Origin: Oscillospiraceae bacterium
GTDB lineage: Bacteria > Bacillota > Clostridia > Oscillospirales > Oscillospiraceae
DNA length: 6,347 nt
Assembly: GCA_016293865.1 (NCBI GenBank)
Contig: JAEDDG010000056.1
Location: 1 to 6,347 of the forward strand
Direction: 5' to 3'
The translations under genes were made by a program, and so were the position numbers. Every line of letters starts with the position of its first letter. Position 1 is the first letter of the stretch. Positions 1-5,134 of the stretch are shown here, piece after piece. Under the pieces are notes generated by a model. The model saw nothing but the letters and a program-made list of their open reading frames with translations. It was not told the origin of the DNA and made no database searches.

Positions 1-19
1 TTCGGTTTGGTTTTGGGTG

Positions 20-47
20 CTGACCTGAAAACCGCTGCATCTATACT
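20..47 (+). promoter_or_regulatory. Possible weak plus-strand promoter, speculative
   Basis: CTGACC at 20-25 (4 of 6 matches to TTGACA) is followed after 16 bases by TATACT at 42-47 (5 of 6 matches to TATAAT). A transcript starting near base 55 would run into the hairpin at 95-125 after about 70 bases. No plus-strand gene follows, so this could be a chance match, the promoter of a very short RNA, or part of something that begins left of the window. Apart from this, bases 1-94 show nothing I can name. Confidence 0.15.
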
Positions 48-94
48 GTTTCGATACTGCACGCCGGAGCAAGCTCTATATTCCGCAAAACCGC

Positions 95-125
95 AAAACC
101 CGGATGCCTGTGCATCCGGGTTTTT
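95..125. terminator. Bidirectional intrinsic terminator ending the minus-strand block
   Basis: AAAACCCGGATGC (95-107) pairs perfectly with GCATCCGGGTTTT (112-124), a 13-bp stem closed by the 4-base loop CTGT. Read on the plus strand it ends in TTTTT (121-125). Read on the minus strand the stem ends in TTTT followed shortly by GCGGTTTTG, so it can work in both directions. It lies about 105 bases downstream of the last minus-strand stop codon (230). The intervening stretch 126-229 is a GC-rich 3' untranslated region with no gene that I can support. The bidirectional form suggests a gene converging from the left, outside the window. Confidence 0.75.
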
Positions 126-229
126 ACATATTCGCTTCTGTCTGGTCACACTGCGCGAAGGGGCGAGGCCAGACACTGTCAGGCCCGCGCGCCGCAGCAA
201 AGGCGCACATGCGCAGCCGCAGGCAGTTT

Positions 230-898
230 TCACCCGCCGGCCAGCTCGCCGTAAGGTTTTGCATCCAGCCGTTCCCGGCAGCCCATCTTTCTGGCCATAC
301 AGCTCATAAAGATCCGCTGCACCGGGCGGCCGAACCGGTTGAACATCCGGATCTGCTTTTCAGGCATATACTCCGGTCCGGCAAACCGGCTGACTGTCTG
401 CTCGTCAAAGCGGCCGGTCTGCGCATAATGCCGGCCCATATCAGCAAAGCCCGCCAGCAGTTTCTGCCTGTTTTTCTCGTCCATCAGGCCAAGCCCGAAC
501 ATATCGCCCCTGATCAGCGTCCCGCCGTAAGCGCAGCCCAGCTTTGCAGGGAGCGTTTCCAGAAATTTCTTACAGCACCGGCTCTGGGACGCTTCAGGGA
601 ACCCTCCCTGGAGCAGGAACGCCAGCTTTGTCCCGTGCTCCGTTTTGGGCTGCAGGCCCGACAGGAATTCCAGCAGGATGCCCGGGATGTTCTCCACATA
701 CAGGGGCAGGGCAATCAGCACATTGTCATGACCGGCAAACGCCTGCGCTGCGCCGGGCCACTGCTCCCGGTCTGCCAGATACCAGACCTCGGCGGTGTTT
801 CCGCTTTCTTCATATCCCCGCCGGAACGCGGCAATAATCTTTGCGGTGTTGCTGCCGGACTGCGGCCGTGCCGCTCCGCTTAAAATCACCAAATGCAC
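230..898 (-). CDS. NADPH-dependent FMN reductase-like flavoprotein (222 aa)
   Basis: This is a predicted cytoplasmic flavodoxin-fold oxidoreductase. A beta strand (MHLVIL) leads into the loop SGAARPQSGSNTAK (residues 7-20), which fits the FMN phosphate-binding loop of NADPH-dependent FMN reductases. Residues 60-80 contain PLYVENIPGILLEFL, the segment after the second strand that in this family lies near the flavin. Residues 96-130 (LLQGGFPEAS to GTLIRGDMFG) look like the third and fourth strands and their loops. Cysteines (108, 109, 122, 200, 207) are scattered and form no cluster motif. The start is GTG at 898, chosen because GGGGGAGG lies 7 bases upstream and because the frame begins directly with the first beta strand. 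It overlaps the preceding gene by 13 bases, implying coupled translation. It is the last gene of the block; its electron donor and acceptor are unknown. Confidence 0.8.
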   Translation of the reverse strand: MHLVILSGAARPQSGSNTAKIIAAFRRGYEESGNTAEVWYLADREQWPGAAQAFAGHDNVLIALPLYVENIPGILLEFLSGLQPKTEHGTKLAFLLQGGFPEASQSRCCKKFLETLPAKLGCAYGGTLIRGDMFGLGLMDEKNRQKLLAGFADMGRHYAQTGRFDEQTVSRFAGPEYMPEKQIRMFNRFGRPVQRIFMSCMARKMGCRERLDAKPYGELAGG

Positions 899-1395
899 GA
901 AAAAACCTCCCCCGCCTGTGTGATCGGAAACGCGCCGAGGCTGCTGCCTCCGAAGTTCAGCATGACCCGCTCAAACCACTCGTTCAGATACGCCTGATCC
1001 GCAGCGCCGTCATACAGCAGCCCAAAGCGGTATTTTTTCTGATACCGGGGTACATGGCGGCACTGGCCGTCCACGATATGGATATACATGGTCGCCAGCG
1101 GCAGCAGCCGGTCGATGACATTTTTCATCCGGTAATCCACAAAATCCAGCGCCGTTCCTGCCAGAAACACCGCGGCGCCGCATTCCAGCATGGCCTTCAG
1201 CACGTCCTCAAAGCCGTCTCTGAGCGCACAGATTCCCGGCGTTTTCAGCCAGCAGGCATTGCAGCCCACGCAGGGCCGGAAGTTCTTCTCATAAGCGTTG
1301 ATAACCTGGCAGTCCGCCGCTGTGCGCAGGGCCTGTATGGCGTCCAGCGCCGCAGGATGATCCTGCGGCAGGGTATTGACAATCAGCAGCCGCAT
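886..1395 (-). CDS. Flavodoxin-family protein with four-cysteine motif (169 aa)
   Basis: This is a small flavodoxin-fold protein of unproven activity. After the first strand (MRLLIVN) comes C42-x2-C45-x2-C48-x7-C56, in the context PCVGCNACWLKTPGIC. The spacing fits the compact CX2CX2CX4-7C cluster motif known from archaeal iron-sulfur flavoproteins, so a 4Fe-4S cluster is possible. Residues 87-106 (DYRMKNVIDRLLPLATMYIH) and the HVPRY stretch near 114-118 match what I recall of an uncharacterised Firmicutes family usually called NADPH-dependent oxidoreductase. The loop after strand 1 (NTLPQDHPAAL) lacks the usual Ser/Thr-rich FMN phosphate site, so flavin binding is less certain than in its neighbours. 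ATG at 1395 has GAGG 8 bases upstream. It overlaps the upstream gene by 13 bases and the downstream gene by 13 bases. Confidence 0.78.
   Translation of the reverse strand: MRLLIVNTLPQDHPAALDAIQALRTAADCQVINAYEKNFRPCVGCNACWLKTPGICALRDGFEDVLKAMLECGAAVFLAGTALDFVDYRMKNVIDRLLPLATMYIHIVDGQCRHVPRYQKKYRFGLLYDGAADQAYLNEWFERVMLNFGGSSLGAFPITQAGEVFSCIW
906..913 (-). promoter_or_regulatory. Strong ribosome binding site that decides a GTG start
   Basis: On the minus strand GGGGGAGG ends 7 bases before the GTG at 898-896. This favours GTG at 898 over the TTG and GTG codons a few positions further in. The site lies inside the last codons of the upstream 169-residue gene, as expected for translationally coupled genes. 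Confidence 0.6.
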
Positions 1396-2114
1396 GATGT
1401 GCGCCTCTTTTCATCCGGCTTTTTCCAGGGCCTGCCGCCGGAAAGCCAGCCGTTTTCAATCCAGTACTGTTTCTCCGCCCGGGACGCGCCCCAGCCGGCC
1501 TTCTGCATATTCCCGTAAAACCAAAAAAGAATTCTTGTTCTGAGCCCCACATGAACTCTGCGGCCGCGCGTCAGCTTCCGGGCCAGTTTTTCCATATCCT
1601 TTTCGATCTTCTCCTTTTTCTTCGGCGGAACCATATTCCAGTTCATGGCGTTCACAGCGGCGCCGTACTGAATAACCCGCGGGATCCCCCAGTTTATCAG
1701 ATTCTCCGCGATCAGCCCGGCCGCTTTTTTTGCGCCGGCTCCGGCCGCAGTGGTGATGACGACAGCTCTTTTGGAGAACATTTCCCGCAGCGGCCTGTGG
1801 CTCATCCAGTTGGTGAAAAACAGGTCCAGAAACGCCTTCATGGGCGCCGACGGCATCATGCAGTAATTTGGACTTGTAAAAATCAGAAGATCCGCTTCCA
1901 GCATGTCCCTGAGAATCGGCGCCTTTTCCTGCCAGTAAGGGCAGCGCTCCCCCGCCTCCAGGCATGCATAACACCCCTGACAGAAGTGATTCAGGTCCCG
2001 CGGAAGAAAATATTCGGCGATTTCCTTGTCGCCGTCCAGCTTCCGGACCAGCAGGCTGCCGATGTTCCAGGTGCTGCCTTTGTGATTCTGCCCGTTGATG
2101 ATCGTTATTTTCAT
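1383..2114 (-). CDS. Iron-sulfur flavoprotein-like NADPH-dependent reductase (243 aa)
   Basis: This is a predicted flavodoxin-fold reductase. It opens with MKITIINGQNHKGSTWNIG, a strand followed by an FMN phosphate-binding loop (residues 8-18). Next comes C45-x2-C48-x2-C51-x6-C58 (CQGCYACLEAGERC), which fits the CX2CX2CX4-7C motif that binds a 4Fe-4S cluster in iron-sulfur flavoproteins. Residues 76-100 (LLIFTSPNYCMMPSAPMKAFLD) are the typical SPxY segment near the flavin, and residues 117-128 (AVVITTAAGAGA) look like a further strand and glycine loop. A basic, aromatic C-terminal tail (about 185-243) includes a short hydrophobic stretch, RILFWFYGNM, and ends in a Trp/Gly-rich part. ATG at 2114 follows a G-rich GGGGGAG sequence at short spacing. 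It is the first of three overlapping genes. The redox partner is unknown; a plain FMN reductase without a cluster is the alternative. Confidence 0.8.
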   Translation of the reverse strand: MKITIINGQNHKGSTWNIGSLLVRKLDGDKEIAEYFLPRDLNHFCQGCYACLEAGERCPYWQEKAPILRDMLEADLLIFTSPNYCMMPSAPMKAFLDLFFTNWMSHRPLREMFSKRAVVITTAAGAGAKKAAGLIAENLINWGIPRVIQYGAAVNAMNWNMVPPKKKEKIEKDMEKLARKLTRGRRVHVGLRTRILFWFYGNMQKAGWGASRAEKQYWIENGWLSGGRPWKKPDEKRRTSCGC

Positions 2115-2210
2115 TTTCTCCCCCCCGGGGCAGTCCCTGCGCCGGCCGCTCCCGTCCTTTCTTTGATTCAGTCTTCCGCCCGGTCAGGCAGGCCCGGCCC
2201 TCTTCCGGAC

Positions 2211-2252
2211 AAAGCGGCGGCTGAGACCCGCGCACCGGACAGCCGCCGCTTT
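2211..2252 (-). terminator. Perfect 13-bp stem-loop, intra-block terminator or attenuator
   Basis: AAAGCGGCGGCTG (2211-2223) pairs perfectly with CAGCCGCCGCTTT (2240-2252) across a 16-base loop. On the minus strand it begins 13 bases after the flavodoxin stop codon (2266). The run after the stem is only TTT followed by GTCC, so as an intrinsic terminator it is weak. It could act as a partial terminator, an RNA-stability element protecting the upstream message, or a boundary between expression units. The rest of the 2115-2265 gap shows no convincing promoter. Confidence 0.5.
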
Positions 2253-2265
2253 CAGAATCTTCAGT

Positions 2266-2790
2266 TCAGCTCCGCTCCTGCTGTTCCTGTCCGTACCACT
2301 CCAGAACAGGCGCCAGATCCTCCGCACAGACGCGGCTGCCGCCCTCTGTCAGAAGCTCCAGCATGTCGTTTTCTTCCGGCGTCCTGTCCTTCTTTGCAGC
2401 CAGGCTCTTTCCTGCCGTTTTGGCCATGATGACCATCATCAGCCGGTACACGCCGCGCAGCTGATTCATATCAAACCCGCCCTGCAGGGAAAACACGGGC
2501 ATGGCCGCCGACAGATTATTTGTCTTCCGTATCTCCTGAAGCTGCGAGCCCGCTGCGCCCATGCCGACACCGCAGACAGCCTGCACGCGAAACCGCTTTG
2601 CGGCGCCCGGATATCCCCGCACCTTGCCGGCCATCAGCCAGCCCAGGTAGATGACACGGCTGCCGCGCGCGAGCTCCGCTTTCGCCGCGGAAAGCGCATA
2701 GACCGGCAGGCCGGTTTTTTCACCCAGCATTTCCGCATACCGTTTTGTATATCCGGTATTCGACGTATATACGACCGCATCTGTTTTCAC
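2266..2790 (-). CDS. Flavodoxin-domain protein (174 aa)
   Basis: This is a predicted FMN-binding electron carrier or oxidoreductase of the flavodoxin fold, cytoplasmic. The N-terminus shows a strand then TSNTGYTKRYAEML (residues 9-22), the classical S/T-x-T-G-x-T phosphate-binding loop and following helix. Residues 46-55 (VIYLGWLMAG) are strand 3 and its loop. Residues 71-90 (AVCGVGMGAAGSQLQEIRKT) and 98-110 (PVFSLQGGFDMNQ) look like the later strands; the GGFD-x-x-x-L pattern recalls a small-flavodoxin family of Clostridia. The C-terminal third is helical and charged, including DRTPEENDMLELL. It starts at GTG (2790), with AAGGGAG about 10 bases upstream. The start overlaps the stop of the short upstream ORF as GTGA. 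HemG-type protoporphyrinogen oxidase is another flavodoxin-like possibility, but nothing here specifically supports it. Confidence 0.8.
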   Translation of the reverse strand: MKTDAVVYTSNTGYTKRYAEMLGEKTGLPVYALSAAKAELARGSRVIYLGWLMAGKVRGYPGAAKRFRVQAVCGVGMGAAGSQLQEIRKTNNLSAAMPVFSLQGGFDMNQLRGVYRLMMVIMAKTAGKSLAAKKDRTPEENDMLELLTEGGSRVCAEDLAPVLEWYGQEQQERS

Positions 2791-2885
2791 TGCTTCTCAG
2801 CTCCCTTTTCTTTTTCCTTTTTTCGCCCGCATGCCGCGGATTTTTCAGGATCCGCGACCGCCAGCCGCGCGTTTTTGAATTTCAT
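2787..2885 (-). pseudogene. 32-codon stub resembling N-terminus of a VOC/glyoxalase protein
   Basis: The ORF begins MKFKNARLAVADPEKSAA and ends in a Lys/Glu-rich run before TGA. The first 18 residues resemble the first strand and following turn of vicinal-oxygen-chelate proteins, which often read like MKFKN-x-x-L-x-V-x-D-x-EKS-x-x-FY. After the EKSAA position, where an intact protein would continue through FY and another 100 or so residues, the frame runs into a purine-rich stretch that also serves as ribosome binding region for the flavodoxin gene. ATG at 2885 has GGGGG 11 bases upstream, and the TGA overlaps the flavodoxin GTG. I infer an internally deleted VOC gene whose 5' end remains. 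It may still be translated as a coupling leader, and a chance resemblance cannot be excluded. It contains a small hairpin (CGCGGAT 2835-2841 with ATCCGCG 2850-2856). Confidence 0.45.
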
Positions 2886-2936
2886 GCCGCTATGCGCCCC
2901 CTTCGTCCGCGGGCAGGGCGAAACGCGCGCCGCCTT

Positions 2937-3848
2937 TTATCTTCCGCCCTTCTGCTTTCTCCCCGCCAGCACATTGACCGCAACATAGACCGCAACTGCA
3001 AGCAGAATCGCACCGGCAACGATGATGTACATTGTGCTGAGTTCAACCTTGTCCCCGAAAAAGTAAAGATTGCAGTCCACGCTGTCTCTGATGGCCTCCA
3101 CAACCTCGGCCGGGAAGCCCTGATTGCCCATCTCCTCAAACACGCCCCGCAGCGCATGGTTGCGCAGCAGGCTGGTGCCGTATGTACCCGGCAGGAAGGA
3201 AATCACCTTCTGCAGGCCGTCTGAAAACTGCGAAATCGGCATATATGCGCCGCAGATAAAGCCGTAGCCCGCGCTGACAATGGTCCCCACCGCCGAGGCC
3301 TGACCGTTTGTGGACAGCGGGAAATTGACGCACGCGGACAGGGCCGTACCGAACAGCACCAGCAAAAACACGTCCAGAAGCAGGAGGGCCACATCTCCGC
3401 CGGTCAGGTACCACCCCACGCAGGCCAGGTATCCGAGGCAGACGCCTGTGGCGGCCAGGCAGATCAGCAGCGTGGACAGAAGTGTGGACAGGTAATAGCC
3501 CAGGGCCAGCGTACTGCTTTTCACCGGAGCGATGGTCAGATCCCGCCGTGCGCCGGTGATCTTGTCCTGCACCATCAGAAGGTTGGAGCAGAAGGCCACT
3601 GTCACGCAGCTGACTGCCAGCAGGGAGGACACAAGCTCTCCGCCGACACAGCCGCCGATCAGCTTGTCGGACGCCGCAGCGCCCGCAGCCTCCAGCGCGC
3701 CGCGGAAGGTCTCCTCATAGACATTGCTCAGAAAAGTGCCGTACAGCACCAGCAGGATCACAGGTGTGATCAGGGAAGTGAAAAACATTCCCTTATCCTT
3801 GAAATACAGTCTGGTATTGCGCCTGATCAGCGCGGCAAGTCCGGTCAT
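2937..3848 (-). CDS. ABC-2 type transporter permease (303 aa)
   Basis: This is the membrane subunit of an ABC exporter, partner of the ATPase encoded just upstream. About six hydrophobic segments are visible: residues 22-40, 71-92, 113-140, 152-175, 185-205 and 271-295. That is the usual count for ABC-2 permeases, and the length is typical. Between the second and third segments lies VQDKITGARRDLTIAPVKSS (93-112), the conserved cytoplasmic stretch (D-K-x-x-G, then a SP/AP-V turn) that contacts the ATPase in this family. A large loop (about 206-270) before the last helix probably faces outside. The C-terminus is basic (GRKQKGGR), as expected for a cytoplasmic end. ATG at 3848 overlaps the preceding small gene as ATGA and has AAAGGAG 8 bases upstream. 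The substrate cannot be read from the sequence; relatives export drugs, antibiotics or lipids. Confidence 0.9.
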   Translation of the reverse strand: MTGLAALIRRNTRLYFKDKGMFFTSLITPVILLVLYGTFLSNVYEETFRGALEAAGAAASDKLIGGCVGGELVSSLLAVSCVTVAFCSNLLMVQDKITGARRDLTIAPVKSSTLALGYYLSTLLSTLLICLAATGVCLGYLACVGWYLTGGDVALLLLDVFLLVLFGTALSACVNFPLSTNGQASAVGTIVSAGYGFICGAYMPISQFSDGLQKVISFLPGTYGTSLLRNHALRGVFEEMGNQGFPAEVVEAIRDSVDCNLYFFGDKVELSTMYIIVAGAILLAVAVYVAVNVLAGRKQKGGR

Positions 3849-4033
3849 TTTTCCATCTCCTTTCTGCTTTTATCCTGTCTGTTGGCCAGAATATTGAGGA
3901 CGTTCCCCGCCAGGCTCAGACATAGCGCCAGGGGCAGGAGCAGTCCGTCATTCCAGTCCGTGAAAATGCAAACGGCCAGGGATGCAAGGGAAGCCAGGCA
4001 GAAAAACAGCGCGATGAATCTCAAAGCCTTCAT
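3845..4033 (-). CDS. Small two-helix membrane protein in exporter operon (62 aa)
   Basis: I do not recognise a named family. The protein has two hydrophobic segments, about residues 5-24 (FIALFFCLASLASLAVCIF region) and 31-50 (LLLPLALCLSLAGNVLNILA), joined by a short acidic turn TDWNDG. A charged tail follows (NRQDKSRKEMEK). By the positive-inside rule both ends are probably cytoplasmic. It overlaps the ATPase gene upstream by ATGA and the permease gene downstream by ATGA, so its synthesis is likely coupled to both. Its own ribosome binding site (GGGGGTG) is weaker than its neighbours'. The coupled position suggests a small accessory or assembly subunit of the transporter. The coding evidence is the clean membrane topology plus the precise overlaps. 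Confidence 0.75.
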   Translation of the reverse strand: MKALRFIALFFCLASLASLAVCIFTDWNDGLLLPLALCLSLAGNVLNILANRQDKSRKEMEK

Positions 4034-4944
4034 TTTTCCGCACCCCCAATGAGTTTTTTCCCGGTCACCGCCAGGAATACATCGTCCATTTTCCCTTTGG
4101 TGATCTCAAAGTCCCGGAAAAGCTCCGGATAGCGGATAATCAGTTCCGTGGCCGCAGCGGTGTCCGGAACCGATACACGGCAGGCGTCCCGGATTTTTTC
4201 ATAGGGCGCGCCCAGCTTTTTGACCTGCTGCTCTTCCACGCCGTACAGGGTCATAAAGTCCCCGGTGTATTTGTTCTTCAGCATCAGGGGCGTTCCCTCG
4301 GCGGCAATTCTGCCGCTGTCCAGAATCACCACATAGTCGGCGTCCGCCGCCTCCTCCATGTAATGGGTGGTGAGAAACACCGTCATATGTTCGTTTCTGC
4401 GCAGATCCCCGATCACCCGCCACAGAACGCTTCTGGTCTGCGGATCCAGACCGGTGGTGGGCTCGTCCAGAATCAGAAGCTTCGGCCGGTGCAGCAGGGC
4501 CCGCGCAATGTCAATCCGCCGCCGCTGTCCGCCGGAGAGCCGTCCCACCGTGCGCTTCAGCAGATTCTCAAATTCCAGAAGCTCCGCAAGCTCTGTCAGC
4601 CGGTTTTTAAAGACTTTCCCGCTGATGCCGTAAAGCGCCGCCCGGCTCTCCAGGTTGTCACGGACCGAGAGATCCTTGTCCAGAACAGAGCCCTGGAACA
4701 CCACGCCCAAACTGCGCTTGATGCTGTCCGGGTCCGCGTCAAGGTCAACCCCGCCGATCCGGACCGTGCCGGCGTCCTTGGCGAGCTGGCCGCACATGAT
4801 GTTGATGGTGGTGGACTTTCCCGCCCCGTTGATGCCCAGAAAGGCAAACAGCTCCCCCTCCTTGACCTGAAAGCTCAGATCCTGCACCGCATGCACTTCC
4901 CCGAAGCTCTTGCTCAGGTGCTCAATTTCGATTATATTTTTCAT
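4030..4944 (-). CDS. ABC transporter ATP-binding protein, exporter type (304 aa)
   Basis: This is the ATPase that powers the ABC-2 permease. All nucleotide-binding motifs are intact: Walker A GINGAGKST (37-45), Q-loop Q84 in VVFQ, signature LSGGQ (136-140), Walker B LLILDE (156-161), D-loop GLD (165-167) and switch histidine H194 in LTTH. The sequence resembles the DrrA/CcmA-like drug and antibiotic exporter ATPases. The C-terminal extension (about 215-304) ends in the MDDVFLAVTGK motif (286-296) typical of that group. ATG at 4944 is chosen because AAAGGAGA sits 9 bases upstream and the protein begins with the normal first strand (MKNIIEIEHLSKSFG). The frame stays open to 5268, but that would run into the response-regulator gene and add non-homologous sequence. 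The gene ends in an ATGA overlap with the 62-residue membrane protein. Confidence 0.93.
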   Translation of the reverse strand: MKNIIEIEHLSKSFGEVHAVQDLSFQVKEGELFAFLGINGAGKSTTINIMCGQLAKDAGTVRIGGVDLDADPDSIKRSLGVVFQGSVLDKDLSVRDNLESRAALYGISGKVFKNRLTELAELLEFENLLKRTVGRLSGGQRRRIDIARALLHRPKLLILDEPTTGLDPQTRSVLWRVIGDLRRNEHMTVFLTTHYMEEAADADYVVILDSGRIAAEGTPLMLKNKYTGDFMTLYGVEEQQVKKLGAPYEKIRDACRVSVPDTAAATELIIRYPELFRDFEITKGKMDDVFLAVTGKKLIGGAEK

Positions 4945-4952
4945 CCGTCCGC

Positions 4953-4960
4953 TCTCCTTT
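4953..4960 (-). promoter_or_regulatory. Ribosome binding site fixing the ATPase start
   Basis: AAAGGAGA on the minus strand, with 9 bases between GGAG and the ATG at 4944. An in-frame ATG at 4986 has no comparable site, so the 304-residue start is preferred. Confidence 0.65.
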
Positions 4961-5005
4961 CGGCCAACGTCAGTGTAGAATTTCATTTTCTCAATCCCGG
5001 CAAAG

Positions 5006-5069
5006 ATTTTACCGGACATCCCATCCGGACGATAGGCACATTTTACAGCAGAATGTGTCTGTTTTACAG
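5006..5069 (-). promoter_or_regulatory. Candidate YesN-type operator and promoter for the exporter operon
   Basis: Two exact copies of TTTTACAG lie at 5041-5048 and 5062-5069, exactly 21 bases (two helical turns) apart in direct orientation. This is the arrangement AraC-family regulators usually bind. On the minus strand TAAAAT (5011-5006) is a 5-of-6 match to a -10 box. Its would-be -35 (TATCGT) is very poor, as in activator-dependent promoters. If TAAAAT is the -10, the repeats fall near -42 to -49 and -63 to -70. A third partial copy, TTTTAC, overlaps the -10 at 5007-5012. The neighbouring regulator gene makes this plausible, but an 8-base repeat in a gap of this size is not rare by chance. 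Confidence 0.4.
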
Positions 5070-5106
5070 GTTTTCCCGCTTCTGTCCGCCGGACGCGCGC
5101 AAAATT

Positions 5107-5127
5107 CCTGCAGGCCGGCGCCGCAGG
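5107..5127 (-). terminator. Weak hairpin after the response-regulator gene
   Basis: On the minus strand CCTGCGG and CTGCAGG can pair (7 bp including one G-T) around a 7-base loop, followed by AATTTT. It begins 7 bases after the regulator stop codon. It is much weaker than the hairpin at 95-125, so read-through into the exporter genes is likely. Confidence 0.3.
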
Positions 5128-5134
5128 CGGGCAT

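Noticed and set aside
104..883. Plus-strand open frame of 259 residues at the left end
   Set aside because: Starts inside the terminator hairpin and runs antisense to the 222-residue reductase; no family features.
1551..2429. Long plus-strand open frame of 292 residues
   Set aside because: Lies opposite two flavoprotein genes and their gap, has low-complexity Pro/Ala/Arg-rich sequence and no domain.
5012..5028. Inverted repeat CCGGA-N7-TCCGG between the candidate -10 and the repeats
   Set aside because: Only 5-bp arms, common in GC-rich DNA; it might be an operator but nothing else supports it.
5084..5094. Odd palindrome GTCCGCCGGAC in the regulator-ATPase gap
   Set aside because: Short GC palindromes are expected at this base composition; no second copy at a meaningful spacing.
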